Numbered from the stretch's first letter, positions 11,168 to 26,548 are shown. The stretch: 64,000 bases of DNA from Antilocapra americana (GCA_007570785.1 ML664152.1:6291685-6355684); one strand, 5' to 3'. Numbers and translations: made by a program. Notes: generated from the sequence alone by a model not told the origin.

Positions 11168-12064
11168 TTTTAAAACATCATATACTTTCCAAATTTGAAG
11201 GATAGGAGGGGGTGGCTGGCACTTGGGATATCTAGGAATAGATGTGTTTTCCTAATTATGAGTATCTATGTCAAGCCTCTGCAGGCAGCACCAAAACCTT
11301 GATCTGTATCTAGAAAGTTCTACGTAACGTGTGTCCTAAAAGACTGACCCCTTCCTGTTCCTGACAGGACTCAGCAGGGAAAGTCCTTGAGCTCCTGCAG
11401 TTGAACTGAAAGGGGTTCAGCGAGAATACTGGAACCAGAGGGTATTATTATCCCTGCGAGGAGACATTTTATCCCAAACCCCCCATTTTTGGCTCCTTTC
11501 TCTTTTTCCCCCACTTCTCCATCCTCTCTTTCTTCATTCTTCTTGTTTCTTTCTTTCTTTTTTAAAAAATTCTTTCTTTGATTTCAAATTGTAGGACAAA
11601 ATTCTCCTGTTTAAGAGCAGGATGTAGCACAAGAGAGGGTCAGCTCGGAGGGTAGCAAGACTGGGGCTCCAAGCATCTCAGGCAGAACACGGCTCTGTAT
11701 CTCCGCTTGCAGAGGCTAAGTGCCCCTGAGCCAGGCTGAGCCCCACTCCAGGAGCAGGACAGGCTCATCCTGAACTGCAACCCTAACAGGAAAGGCCCTG
11801 CTCTCCGCTTGTGGACCAAGGCTGGGGCCTCCCATGCCTTCACCCTCCTCAGGCCCTGTCTCCAGCTTCCTTCCATCACCTCAAGCCCCCAGGGTGTCTC
11901 CCCCACTTGTCTGGGGCTTTCTTGAGCCCTTCTGACAGTCCCAGCCGAGGTGCCTGGAGCACCTCCCACCTCTGCTCCCACCTGGGTCTGCTCTGACACC
12001 AGGTCACTGTCCTCACCCAGGTGAACAGAACACACGAGCCTCAAAGGCTGCAGGGATCTTCTCT

Positions 12065-12176
12065 TGTGCTCAGTAGCTCAGTTGTGTCTGACTCTTTGTG
12101 ACCCCATGAACTGTAGCCCGCAGGCTTCTCCGTCCATAGCATTTCCCAGGCAAGAATACTGCAGCGGGTTGCTATG
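12065..12176 (-). mobile_element. Bov-tA SINE, antisense, truncated
   Basis: Has only the tail half (CAGTTGTGTCTGACTCTTTG to GAATACTGCAGCGGGTTGC). The tRNA-like head is missing. Confidence 0.85.
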
Positions 12177-12597
12177 GTGCGAGAATAAAAGACGGGAGAC
12201 ACCTCAGCAGAGGCAGCTTAATTAATGTGCTAAGTATGTAGCTGGGTCTGAGGCTGACTGAGCTGTTTATGTCTGTAACCAGACTTGCATCACAGAGCTG
12301 AGGATCAGCCCCAGTTCCTCCTGGTGTCCAGGGTAGCACTTTGCACAACGCCAGCAGGGGGAGACATTGATTCACCTTCTGAGCATCTTCTCTGTGCGAA
12401 GCTCCTGCCGGATGCTAAGGATGCAGCTCATCTCAGATGGATGCTCCTCTAGTGAGATGGGGAGGATGCGATAAATAGAGAACCACAAGCCCAGTAATGC
12501 AAAACCAGCCCCACCGAGGGATGGAGTTAAACAGATGATTCACTTCACCTCATCCCCCAAAAAATAGCTTTAAAAATTCCCATGAATGTCAAATATG

Positions 12598-12799
12598 TTG
12601 TTGTTTAGTTGCTCAGCTGTGTCCAACTCATTATGACACCATGGACTGTAGCTCTTCTGTCCATGGGATTCTCCAGACAAGAATCCTGGAGTGGGTTACC
12701 ATCTCCTTCTTGGGGGTGTCTTCCTGACCCAGGGGATCAAACTCATGTCTCCTGCATTGGCAGATGAATTCTTTACCATCTGATCTACCAGGGAGGCCC
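12598..12799 (-). mobile_element. Bov-tA SINE, antisense
   Basis: Antisense SINE from GTTGCTCAGCTGTGTCC to TCTACCAGGGAGGCCC, with a short deletion in the GTAGCCCACCAGGC block. Confidence 0.88.
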
Positions 12800-14065
12800 C
12801 AGATGTAAAGTAAATAGCGAAAAAAAAAATTTCAAATTATCTATTTTACTGACATAGTACCATAATATGTAATTTCTTGTTCTGATTCTAATCCTCATAT
12901 TGAGTCAAATTAAATTAAACACCCTAACCAACATACCTGAAGTTAGAATTATCCTAAGATTGTTCCTTTTTTGGTTCTTTTTAGAAATATTCCCATAATC
13001 CAGTGGTGACTATTCATCATATTTTCACATTTCACTCATATCTGCTAATAGTGCCTATTACCATCTTAGTTCTATGATGGATGATGTGGTTAATATGGTC
13101 TAGTCAACCATATTATTTTAAAGCTTTAAAAACTTGAATATTTAAAAAGTAAAAGACTTTGAATAAAGAATGGTTGGAAATGCCTATAGTTTCTAAAGAT
13201 ACTTTTACTCCCTGTATGAAGACCAAGGTGATGTGACTCATTGCCTAGTGTACGAGTTCTACACTTAACCTCCAAATGAAAAACACTCTCAGAAATAAGC
13301 CTGCTATGAGCAGCCACATCTTACTGATGCCCCTGAGAGCTAACATTTGGGAATTAGCAGGAATGGCATGGAGTCATGGATTCTTCTGCACGAACTCCTC
13401 AGCCTGTGGCTCCGAGGACCCACAGACACGGAAGACATAGTGTCTGTGTAAAGGTTATACCTGCTAAGCTGGAGGACACACCTCACACTCGGGCAGGCTG
13501 AGAAAGACATTGTTACTGCCCCTGCGGTTAGTATCTTCCCCAAATACTTCCAAAGATACGCAGAAAAAAGCATTTTCCTCTTGCTAATATGACCATATGA
13601 AACAAAAATGGTTAACTCACTTGCTAGGACAGTTAAATATGCAATATGTCCATGAAATTTCTGAGTATTTTATTACCTGAAAGTCAAAGAATGTTAAAGA
13701 CAGAAGCAGCTTCTCTGAGATTACTGGGAAACTGGCCCCATTTCACCTGAATCTGACTGCTTTTCAACCCTCCTCTCTTTCTTCCAGACAAAAGAGACAG
13801 ATTTTTGAATCAAAGCAACACTTAGGTGCCAAACTGGGCTTCTAGTGTGATGCTGGCAGATCAGGGAGATGGGTGGGGGGAGTCCTCTCCACCCTGTTTT
13901 GATTCTTCCTGAAAACCCTTTAAGAATGAGGGAGGGTATAAATAAATATATGAAAAGCATTTTGCTTTAAAGCATGAAGTTTAAAAAAAACTTTTGTACT
14001 ATAAATAGTATGGTTTCTGAACTTGTTTTCTGTATTCATTTTATATCATTTCACTCATGATGTCA

Positions 14066-14204
14066 TGCATTGGAGAAGGAAATGGCAACCCACTCCAGTA
14101 TTCTTGCTTGGAGAATCCCAGGGATGGCAGAGCCTGGTGGGCTGCGTCTATGGGGTCACACAGAGTTGGACACGACTGAAGCCACTTAGCAGCAGCAGCA
14201 GCAT
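14066..14204 (+). mobile_element. BOV-A2-type SINE, sense, with AGC tail
   Basis: Sense monomer from TTGGAGAAGGAAATGGC to ACTTAGCAGC, followed by an (AGC)n tail, which is typical of BOV-A2. CATGATGTC just upstream and CATGATTTC downstream may be the target-site duplication. Confidence 0.85.
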
Positions 14205-14237
14205 GATTTCAACTGAACACCTTTTCTTGCCATGTAT

Positions 14238-14322
14238 TTTTAAAGTTTATTTTATTGAAGTATAGTTGATGTACAATGTGTTAATCTCCATTGTACAGTC
14301 CCATATATATATTTTAAAATTA
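14238..14322 (-). mobile_element. L1 3' end scrap, antisense
   Basis: TTATTTTATTGAAGTATAG and TTGATGTACAATGTG match the antisense 3' end of artiodactyl L1. Only about 85 bp. Confidence 0.6.
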
Positions 14323-15004
14323 CTCCACTGGGACTGTGAAAAGTAAATGGTAGAAATTGATGTTTAAGCCATAAAGAAGACCAGGAGCTTAAACAAATAA
14401 CAAACGAAGCACACTGTTTGCATTTGGCTTTTTTCATAATTCTCCTTTTTATTTCTTCTGCATGGGCTGGTCATGAAAATACCCTTGAAATGGAGGGAAT
14501 GAGATGTTTCTGTGGTTGATTCAGGGGCTCTGGAGATTTTTTAAAATGCTTGGGGTTAACTTTAAATAGGGGTTTGATCTGCAGAACTATTCGTGGTTCA
14601 TGATAAATTCATTCACCCAAATAATGTGGACCCCAGTATGAGTCAACATCCAAATACTAATTCCAATTAGTGTGGCAACTCATGATACAATGTATTAAAA
14701 AGATCAGGGTACCCCACTTTGCCCTTCTCCTCTCAGCTCTTCTCTTCTGCATCAATGTTTCTCACCCAGAAACAGCCAGCACCTTTGGCATGCCTTCCCC
14801 TGGGCTATAATTAGAGGTCGTATTTTCCCTGTGACATAGAGACCCTGGGCCCTTCTTAAAGATAAAGGCAAAAAACATAAAACCAGAGGTCATATGATGT
14901 AGTCTAGTTCTCATAACTAGCCCTGGCACACAACCCCCGGGAGCCCCTTCCCTGAGTTGCATTATATTTTCCCTGATTGTGTGAGTGTGTGTGTGTATAA
15001 TCTT

Positions 15005-15504
15005 TGTTGTTGTTCAGTCACTCAGTCATAGCCAACTCTTTGCAAACCCATGGACTGCAGCACACCAGGCTTTTCTGTCCTTCCCATCTCTCAGAGCCTG
15101 CTCAGACTCATGTCCATTGAATCAGTGATGCCATCCAACCATCTCATGCCCTGTCTTCCCCTTCTCCTCCTGCCTTCAGTCTTTCCCAGCATCAGTGTCT
15201 TTTCTTATGAGTCAGCTCTTCATATCAGGTGACCAAAGTATTGGAGCTTCAGTTTCAGCATCAATACTTCCAATGAATACTCAGAGTTGATTTCCTTTAG
15301 GAATGACTGGTTTGATCTCCTTGCAGTCCAAGGGACTCTCAACACCACAGATAAAAAGCATCAATTCTTTGGCACTCAGCCTTCCTTATGATCCAGCTCT
15401 CACATCCATAATGACTACTAGAAAAAAACCATAGCTTTGACTATACAGACCTTTGTCAGCAAAGTAATGTCTCTGTCTTTTAATATGCTGTATAGGTTTG
15501 TCAT
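15005..15504 (-). mobile_element. BovB LINE, antisense, left part
   Basis: Antisense BovB 3' region from the terminal CACTCAGTCATAGCCAAC box through AATACTTCCAATGAATACTC and CTTTGACTATACAGACC. Interrupted by a SINE and continuing at 15632. Confidence 0.9.
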
Positions 15505-15631
15505 TGGAGAAGGAAATGGCAATCCACTCCAGTACTATTGCTTGGAAAATCCCTTGGACCGAGGAGCCTGGTAGGCTGCAGTCCATGGGGTCACAAAGAG
15601 TCAGACAAGACTGAGCGACTTCACTCACTTT
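15505..15631 (+). mobile_element. BOV-A SINE monomer, sense, inserted in BovB
   Basis: Sense monomer TGGAGAAGGAAATGGC to GACTTCACTCACTT. Duplicated target: AGGTTTGTCAT at 15494-15504 and AGATTTGTCAT at 15632-15642. Removing it restores continuous BovB sequence. Confidence 0.92.
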
Positions 15632-16455
15632 AGATTTGTCATAGCTTTTCTTCCAAGGAGCAAGGGTCTTTTAATTTTGTGACTGCAGTCACCATCTGCA
15701 ATGATTTTGAAGCCCAAGAAAATGAAGTCCATCTCTATTTCCATTGTTTCCGCATTCATTTGCCAAGAAGAGGTGGGACTGGATGCCATGACCTTCGTTT
15801 TTTGAACGTTGAGTTTTAAGCCAGGTTTTTCACTCTCCTCTTTCACGTTCATCAAGAGGCTCTTTCATTCCCCTTCACTTTCTGCCATAAAGGTGGTATC
15901 ATATGCATATCTGAGGTTACTGATGTTTCTCCCGGCAATCTTGATTCCAGCTTGTGCTTCCTCTAGCCCAGCATTTCTTGTGATGTACTCTGCATATAAG
16001 TTAAATAAATAGGGTGACAATATACAGCCTTGACATACTCCTTTCCCAATTTGGAACTAATCTGTTTTTCCACATCTTGTTCTAACTGTTGCTTCTTGAC
16101 CTGCATACTGGTTTCTCAGGAGGCAAGTCAGGTGGTCTGGTGTTCCCATCTCTTGAAGAATTTTCCACAGTTTGTTGTGATCCACATAGACAAAAGCTTT
16201 AGCATAGTCAGTGAAGCAGAAGTAGATGTTTTTTCTGGAATTTTCTTGCTTTTTCTACCATCCAGCAGATGCTGGCAATTTGATCTCTGGTTCTTCTGCC
16301 TTTTCTCAATCCAGTTTAAACATCTGGAAGTTCTCGGTTCATATACTATTGAAGCCTGGGTTGGAAAATTTTGAACATTACTTTGGTAGCATGTGAAATG
16401 AGTGCAATTGTGCAGTAGTTTGAATATTCTTTGGCATTGCCCTTCTTTGGCATAA
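15632..16455 (-). mobile_element. BovB LINE, antisense, right part
   Basis: Resumes the BovB of 15005-15504 and runs into the reverse transcriptase region, ending near CCTTCTTTGGCATAAAC. Minus-strand frames at 15625-15855 hold the GLKLNVQKTKVMASS segment of the RT palm, but the region is broken elsewhere. Confidence 0.9.
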
Positions 16456-18776
<2,321 letters not shown>

Positions 18777-18936
18777 TGATTCACCCACCAATTCCTGGCT
18801 TGGCTCCTAGAAAACTTTTTACCGCCCTCCCAAAATATTCCAGCACAATCCAGACCACACTTCCTGTGTCGCCTTCATTGGATTTATCCATTGTCTCTCT
18901 CTTTCCCTATAATTTTTCATTCTTTTGGGGGGAGCC

Positions 18937-19160
18937 GCGTGCTAACGCTTCAGTTGTGTCTGACTGTATGCAACCCCGTGGGCTGTAGCCCACCAGACTC
19001 TGCTGTCTGTGGGTTTCTCCAGGCAAGAATACTGGAGTGGGTTGCCATGCCCTACTCCAGAAGATCTTCTCAACCCAGGGATCAAACCCACGTCTCTTAC
19101 ATCTCTTACATTGCATTGGCAAGTGGGTTCTGTACCACTAGCATCACCTGGGAAGCCCTT
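18937..19160 (-). mobile_element. Bov-tA SINE, antisense, probable TSD
   Basis: Antisense element from TAACGCTTCAGTTGTGTC to CACCTGGGAAGCCC, with a duplicated TCTTACA unit inside. TTGGGGG occurs at both edges and may be the target duplication. Confidence 0.88.
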
Positions 19161-19420
19161 GGGGGACCACATATTATTTTAAAGGAAAGTGCCTCTTATC
19201 CCAGGGCTGTAATACAGGCCACCCCTGTCATTTATTCCATTAGAATAATTTCAGTGACTCTTCAGCTATTAGTGTAAGCTCTGACCAATTTCATCCCTCC
19301 ACTTAAAAATTATGTAATAATCTACATCATCCTATGCTTTGCCAGCTTTGGAGTAACATTAGAATAAGCTCTCAATTTGAGAATTTCATGTTAATTTTTT
19401 AAAATTTCTTCAAGGGTTTT

Positions 19421-19614
19421 TGGGGCTTCCCTCATAGCTCAGTTGGTAAAGAATCCGCCTGCAATGCAGGAGACCCCAGTTTGATTCCTGGGTCAGGAAG
19501 ATCTGCTGGAGAAGGGACAGGCTACCCACTCCAGTATTCTGGCTGGAGAATTCCATGGACTGTATAGTCCATGGGGTCCCAAAGAGTCAGACACAACTGA
19601 GTGATTTTCACTTT
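19421..19614 (+). mobile_element. Bov-tA SINE, sense
   Basis: Complete sense Bov-tA from GGGGCTTCCCTCATAGCTC to GAGTGATTTTCACTTTC. CAAGGGTTT before it and CAAAAGGGTTT after it look like a duplicated target. Confidence 0.9.
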
Positions 19615-19825
19615 CAAAAGGGTTTATGCTGATTTAGTAAAACTGTAGTTATAGAAGATTTCTCAGGTCATTAATCTTACTGTTCCATGCAGTTTGGACT
19701 TGGTTATATGGCTGATTCCCAGTCCCACAAAACCTGTATGGCAGATCATTGTTTATATTAAGGGAAAGCCTGGGGTGCCTTATCCAAGATGTTTTGAAGA
19801 ATTTGACTTCTGATACATATTATAG

Positions 19826-19955
19826 CTGAAAAAGGAAATAGAAACCCATTCCAGTATGCTTCCCTAGGAAATCCCATGGACAGAGGAGCCTGGTGGGCTA
19901 TAGTCCATGGAGGTCACAAAGAGTCAGACATTCCTGAGCGATGAAGCATGAGCAA
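19826..19955 (+). mobile_element. BOV-A SINE monomer, sense
   Basis: Headless sense monomer, AAAAAGGAAATAGAAACCC to CCTGAGCGATGAAGC. Confidence 0.85.
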
Positions 19956-20249
19956 ATATATTATAGCAATAGTGGAAAAGCTTAATAAAGGAAGGAGCAA
20001 TTGATGTCAAGTTGATACCAGTGTGGAATTTTCCAGATTGGAGTTCAGAATTACACGAGAGCCAGGGATGAGATGCAACGACTATACCTAAATTTTGTGC
20101 TGTTTTGGCTCCATAATTGTTTTCTTTTTTTGGCCTCTTTCAGGCCTAAGTTCCCCAGGAAGCTGGTCAGAGCAGAGGTGGGAGAGCTATTGTTCACTGC
20201 CCATGACTGCTTGTGTATGGGCAGGGTAGGTGTCCTTTACTCTGTGTGT

Positions 20250-20466
20250 GTGTCCAGTTACTCAGCCGTGTCCGACTTTCTGTGGCCTATGGACTATAGC
20301 CCACCAGGCTCCTCTGCCCATGGGATTCTCCAGGCAAGAATACTGGAGTGGGTTGCCATGCCCTCCCCCAGGGGATCTTCCCAACCCAAGGATTGAACCG
20401 GCATCTTTCACGTCTCCTGCGTTGGCAGGCAGGTTCTTTACCACTAGCGCCACCTGGGAAGCCCGA
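20250..20466 (-). mobile_element. Bov-tA SINE, antisense
   Basis: Complete antisense element, GTTACTCAGCCGTGTCCG to GCGCCACCTGGGAAGCCC, close to family consensus. Confidence 0.92.
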
Positions 20467-21016
20467 TGCCCCTTTCTACCTAGGATACAGGCCTGCTGCT
20501 GCTTCGCCCCATGACTGTCCTGTGGGGACAAGGCCAGGGAGAGGCACTTGGAGGCCTGGGGACGCTCTGCCCTTCAGCTTGTCTGTCTCCTAAGGACACT
20601 CCCCGGTGTTCACAGCACAGCTCTCACCTCGGGGAACCCAGCCCTGCCCCTGCAGCACCCTGTCTGTTCACCCCCCCACCATCATCTCCACTAGCCCTTC
20701 TTGCAGTCTAGTTCCTGCACACAGACTAAACCTCATCACCCCCCGTCTTTCTAGTACACATGAGTAAGTATTCCCAGTTATAGACAGGTGCCAGTCACTT
20801 TGCTCAGTTATTGAATTCTTTAGGGAAACCTAAGGTCAAAATAGCATGCCATTACAAAGTCACAAGTTCAAAGAGATGTCTGCAAAGCTATGTCCTGAGT
20901 GAATAATTTAATTCTTTAAATTATTATTTAAATAGTTTAATTTTTAAATACATTTAAATTTAAAATTTGAACCACAATAAATAAATTTACAATTAAATTT
21001 AAAATAAATTTTAAAT

Positions 21017-21177
21017 TTTTATTTATTTATTTATTTGGCTGTGCTGGGTTTCAGTTGCAGCACACACTCTCTTTTAGCTAGAAGCGTGTGGGCTCTAGTT
21101 TCCTGACCAGGGATCCAACCCAGGCCCGCTGCATTGAAAATGTGTGGTCTCAGCCACCGGACCACCAGGGAAGTCCC
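21017..21177 (-). mobile_element. CHR-type tRNA SINE, antisense
   Basis: A (TTTA)n tail is followed by TTTGGCTGTGCTGGG, GACCAGGGATCCAACCC and GGACCACCAGGGAAGTCCC. This is the cetartiodactyl CHR family, distinct from Bov-tA. Confidence 0.8.
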
Positions 21178-21999
21178 TAATTTTTAAAATGCAATAAACC
21201 AAGAGTCTCGTCAAGATGTTTCCTATGCCACCTGCTGCCCGGGGAACTTTGGCACCTTATCACACTTTCTCTGAATTGAACCATCTTCATGTACCTAATT
21301 CCCATGACAATCAGACTGCAGAGAATTAAAATCTAAAACGTGAATTGATGTGTGTAAACATCACCTAGCTTGACACACAGTGGGATGGTTCCTGACACTA
21401 GACATTTGATTATTTGATCTCCACTCCTTCAGAGCGAGGGTGGAACTGTCTTTTGCATTGCTAAGCAATACCACAGATGTCACTGGAATTAGTATTTAAG
21501 GAACAAATTGATTGGCAACATGAATTTTGACACCTGCATTTTTCAGAAGAAAGTACCAAAATCCAGTGAAAGGGGGAGGCTCTCCACTGCCCCCTCACTG
21601 GGGTCAATTTTTAATTACTCCTCCAAATTTTGAAATTATCATAGAGTTCTATCTCAAAGCTTGGTCCTGAGACCCAAAGTCTAATTTTTTAATCAGTATT
21701 CCCTTCTTTCATATCCAGTGCTAATAATAAGGGGAGATGCAACTGAATGTGGAAGGTCCTGCCTCAGGTACATCAGTTTCCCCAAGAAGGAGGTCAGGAA
21801 TTCCACTTACGGTAGTGGGTGGATAAAGAGTGATGCAAAACTGAGGGTCAGTATTTACTTGGGATTAATCATTAGCTTGTTCAAACAGAAGCAGAGTAGA
21901 GATGGGGGGAAAGGAGAGAAAAACTAGTACAACAACAAGCCTATCTCCCAGAGTCACATAAAAAACTCACCAATCCAGAAATGCTGAAGAATTGTGCCA

Positions 22000-22416
22000 G
22001 CCATGGATGAGAGTTGGACCAAAAAGAAGGCTGAGTGCTGAAGAATTGGTGCTTTTGAACTGTGGTGTTGGAGAAGACTCTTGAGGGTCCGTGGACTGCA
22101 AGACCAACCTGCCAATCCTAAAGGAAACCAACCCTGAATACTCACTGGAAGGACCCATGCTGAAGCTGAAGCTCTGATACTTGGCCACCTAGTGCAAAGA
22201 ACTGACTTCTTGGAAAAGATCCTGATGCTTGGAAAGATTGAGAGCAGGAGGAAAAGGGAATGACAGAGGAGGAGATGGTTGGATGGCATCACCGACTCAA
22301 TGGACATGAGTTTGAGCAGGCTCTGGGAGTTGGTGATGGACAGGGAAGCCTGGTGTACTGCAGTCAATGGGGTCACAAAGAGTCGGACATGACTGAGCAA
22401 CTGAACTGAACTGAAG
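22000..22416 (+). mobile_element. BovB LINE 3' fragment, sense
   Basis: Sense BovB from GATGAGAGTTGGACC through GCTTTTGAACTGTGGTGTTG to the terminal GAACTGAACTGAA. 5'-truncated. Confidence 0.9.
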
Positions 22417-23227
22417 TAGTTTATCAGTGTCTATCAAGATTCTTGGTCGTATTCTCCAAGAATATGGAGCTCCTTTGTATACATCTGTGATGTAGACTGT
22501 TGGACATATTATTGGGTCCATAGACATAGTCTCAGATCCATCAGAACCATAGTCAACAGTCCGTGGACACATTCTTGAGGTCTGGAAGAATTGCTTACAT
22601 TTCAGATTCTCTTCCTAATATTCAATGAGAACTGTTCAATCAATGAGAACTTGAATTTTTGTTATTGCTTCAAGACCACAAAAGATTACTTGTGGATCTA
22701 GCTTTCTGGTTCTGAACACAAGACAACTAATTCTGAATTCTAAAATGTTTGTGAAATCCTAATACCATTTTATTTGCTGAGATTGTAATCTGAGCAAAGC
22801 CACAGAGAAACAGAACACACACAAACACAATCTAATAATTTTCCAATTATTTTCATCCTGCATGCATAAGGTAGTTTCAGCCTTGATCCTTTTCTGCAAA
22901 GTAAACATTGCACATGTATAAATAGAGATGGTGTAAGTGCAAATATTTACTGAACGCATCACAGTGCACAGAGCTCTGTGAACCAACTTGTAGGAAGGTC
23001 AGCAGGAACTGTGCTACGTGATCTTTGGTCCCTCCTGCTGTGGTTAACAATCTCTTTGGCAGGACATCTGAAAGGGGAGCTAAGAGCAAGAGAAAAAGCA
23101 ACAGGATGAGGATATTTCTGAGTCCTCTGGCCATTCCTGTCTTGAACCATGCATCCCCTGGACGGCACGGATGGTGTGTTCTCAGATGATAGAGTAACCG
23201 CACCTTGGTTTACCTTAGAAGTGATGG

Positions 23228-23231
<4 letters not shown>

Positions 23232-23265
<34 letters not shown>
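23232..23265 (+). repeat. (TG)n microsatellite
   Basis: About 34 bp of uninterrupted TG alternation, likely length-polymorphic. Confidence 0.95.
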
Positions 23266-23266
<1 letters not shown>

Positions 23267-23823
23267 CTATGTGCACGTGTGTGTATTTGTCTAGCCACCA
23301 GCAGTGCCGCCCTTCAGGAAACACAGAAGCCTTTGTATTACCACTGCTCCAGAGACCTGCTGCAGCTGGCAGGGTTGGGATTTGCTCTGTGCAGTAGTCA
23401 CACACACAGCCACACAGTAGACCAAGACATCCCTGGAGGTCTTCCACCCTGTGGGCATCCAAGCTCCCTGCACTATGGGGATTATCGCATGGGCTCCTGG
23501 GGCCCCCAGAGGCGTCCAGTGGTGATCGGGAGGCCCTTGGGGTCTCCCTGCTCTGCTTCAGGAAGAGCCCCTCCACTTCCATCATGTTATACATGGGTCT
23601 CCCACATGACACTTTAAAGGATTTTCCCACTTTAAAGGCTGTTTGGAAACCACAGCCCTTGTGAGAGCAAAGGCCAGATGTACTGGAGTGCGATGGAGCC
23701 TGCTTGGCTGTGAGGACACACCCATTGTGGGTGTGCCCCTGCAGCCCCATGTCACCCGCTCATGGCTCAGAGGAGCCATGTGGAGCCATGGCTCCAGTGG
23801 ACCCAGGTGTTGGGTGGGTCACG

Positions 23824-24440
23824 TGCATACACATACATGACACATGTGCACACATACACAGTACACACACGAAGCACACACACTGTGCACATACACTTAC
23901 AGTATACATGACACACACACCACGCATACCACATACACACACACCACACAAACATACAACATGCGCAAACCACACACACCACAAACATGTCCTTACACTA
24001 TACATACCATACACACTCCACACATATTATGTGCACATACATGACAAGCATGCACATGTACACAAGCCACACACACCACAAGGCACACACACCATACACA
24101 GGCACACATAAACAGTGCATACACACCACAGACACCACTAACCACACACACCAGACACGTACACACACACTATATCCATGCACTCACAGAACACACACCA
24201 CACACACCACATTCACATACATTACACATATGCACACACACTATAAACACACCTTACACATACCACACACACACCATGTATCATATACACCATATACACA
24301 CAAACACACCATTTGCACAATACACATGCAGACATACTGTACACACACATCTCACACATCACACAAATCACAAAGCACACACCACATGCACAAATACTAC
24401 ACACACCAGACAAGCCATAAACCATACACACATGCACACC
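23824..24440 (+). repeat. CA-rich degenerate tandem tract, about 0.6 kb
   Basis: Some 600 bp of ACAC/ACCACAC/ATACAC units with irregular spacing and few G. Long frames of alternating His-Thr on one strand and Val-Cys on the other arise from the repeat alone. It looks like an expanded and decayed dinucleotide satellite. Confidence 0.9.
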
Positions 24441-24822
24441 ACTGCCTGTGGCTGATCATCAAGGCCAGAAAAATGATGATGATAAAAATGAAGTTGACTG
24501 AAGTGTCTGTAAGATCCTTAGACTTCTGTCTTACTTCAAATCAAGGCAGTATTTTTACAGAGCAATAACATTGATATTTCACATTAAGATACACTATTAG
24601 ATGGCTAGACTGAATGGATGCATTTTCTATGTTGGACAGCAAATCTTCAAAACCTTAAAAAAAAACCCCACAAATTCATTATCTGACCATGTCCTGGGGT
24701 CAGAAGTCCAGGTACCGTTGTCTGAGTACCCTACTCAGAACCTCACAGGCTGAAATCACCATGGCCACTGGGCCTGGAGTCTCACCTGAGGTTAGGTCCT
24801 CAACCAAGTTCACTGGTGTGCA

Positions 24823-25349
24823 TGCTTAGTCATGTCCAACTCTTTGCGACACTATGGGCTGTAGCTTGCCAGGCTCCTCTGTCCATGGGATTCTCCAGGC
24901 AGGAATGAGAGAGAGTGAAAGTTGCTCAGTCATGTCTGACTCTTTGTGACCCCATAGACTATAGAGTCCATGGAATTCTCCAGGCCAGAATACGGGAGTT
25001 GGTGGCCTTTCCCTTCTCCAGGGGATTTTCCCAACCCAGGGATCGATCCCAGGTCTCCCACATTGCAGGCAGATTCTTTACCAGCTGAGCACAAGGGAAG
25101 CCCAAGAATACTGGAAGGGGTAGCTATCCAGGATATCTTCCTGACCCAGGAGTAGAACCAGGGTCTCCTGCATTGCAGACGAATTCTTTACCAACTGAGC
25201 TATGAGGGAAGCCTCACACAAGAATCCTGGAGTAGATTTCCATGCTCTCCTCCAGGGGATCTTCACAGCTTAGGAATCGAACCCATGTCTCTTATGCCTC
25301 CTGTATTGGCAGGCAGGTTCTTTACCTGCTGAGCCACCTGGGAAGCCCA
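24823..25349 (-). mobile_element. Composite of antisense Bov-tA SINEs, one nested in another
   Basis: An outer antisense SINE starts at 24823 and breaks at about 24905 after CTCCAGGCAGGAAT. A longer antisense Bov-tA with a duplicated head region fills 24909-25214. The outer copy resumes with AAGAATCCTGGAGTAG and ends CACCTGGGAAGCCC at 25349. Confidence 0.85.
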
Positions 25350-26548
25350 AGCTCACTGGTGTTGAGCAGGGTCCATCTCCATGTGACCTCACGGCTGAGA
25401 CCATCTTCTTGGCTCCAAGAGGCCATGCCTCATCCATGTCATGTGGCACAGCAGGGTCTCATGGTCATGTGGTCACAGTGGGGCAGCTTGCCCCTCATCA
25501 ACCACAGGACCTTGTCTCTACAATTCCAACCCCTGTCTGACCTCTAGACCCTCTTTTAACCTGCTCATCTGATTAGGTCTGGCCTACCCAAGGTACTCCC
25601 CTTTCAATTAACTTATAGCCAGCTGATTGTGTCCTTAATCTATCTGCAAAATCCCTTCACCTTTGCACAACATGTAACCTGATTTTGAAAATAATCATCC
25701 ATCACAGTGACAAGTACCACCCACATGGAGGGGGAAGTAATTACACAAGTGTGTACATCAGGGGTGAGAATCTTGGGCACTGTCTTAGAGCCCTGTCTGC
25801 CACACTGAGCTCATTTAGAAAGTCTGCTTGGAGGACCTCATATGTTCCAGATACTGGCCAGGGCCCTGGAGACACAGCAGAGAACAGGATGACCTGGTGA
25901 GGCTTGCAGGCTGGTGGGGGAGTCATATATTTACCAGTTACTCCTGAGTGGGTTATGATCCCAAGTATCACAAAGAAGAGTCTTCAGAGAACCTGGGAAT
26001 CCTAACCTCATCAAAGCTGGTGACAGAGAGGGTTTTCTTGAGAAAGTGGGAGTTAGCAGAAGATGAGTGATGAGTTAGAGTTGTCAAGGATGATGTGGAG
26101 GGTAGGAAATGATCCCAGGAAAGAGGAGCCTAAGGCTCTCGGTCATCATGTGTCAATGACCTGATGTGGGAGATGCACCCCACATTTGGGGACCTAAAAT
26201 AGGGTCCAGTTCTAAGGAATGACATAGAGCCAGGAAGAAAGCCCAGTATCTGACTGGATTTGTCCACGTGGAGGTTTAAAGGGCAACTTTACATGTCCAC
26301 TGACAGGCAGTGAGGAGGGAAGAGAAATTCTAGGTTTCGGCTCTTGCAGCCAAGAAGATGGCTGTGCCATTCCCTGCACTAGGGGAGGAGGGAGGCCTCA
26401 GAGAGAAGGTGATGAGCCCTGTTTGGAAAAGGATAGTTCTAAAGTTTGTGAGTCAGAGTAGAAATGCCGGGGTGATCAGATATTTGTTAGATGTGTGAGC
26501 TCTAAGAGCGCCTTGCTACAGAGAGGAGGTCCAGGCACTTGCTCTGCA

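Noticed and set aside
22959..23750. 263-codon open frame, minus strand, the longest in the window
   Set aside because: It runs through the (TG)n microsatellite, giving a His-Thr run, and has no recognisable domain; composition looks like chance in GC-richer intron.
23704..24568. Long His/Thr-rich and Val/Cys-rich frames
   Set aside because: Direct products of the CA-rich tract; not protein-coding.
24823..25349. Regularly repeated blocks as a CRISPR array
   Set aside because: The repeats are nested SINE units of over 100 bp in a vertebrate intron; no short direct repeats with uniform spacers.
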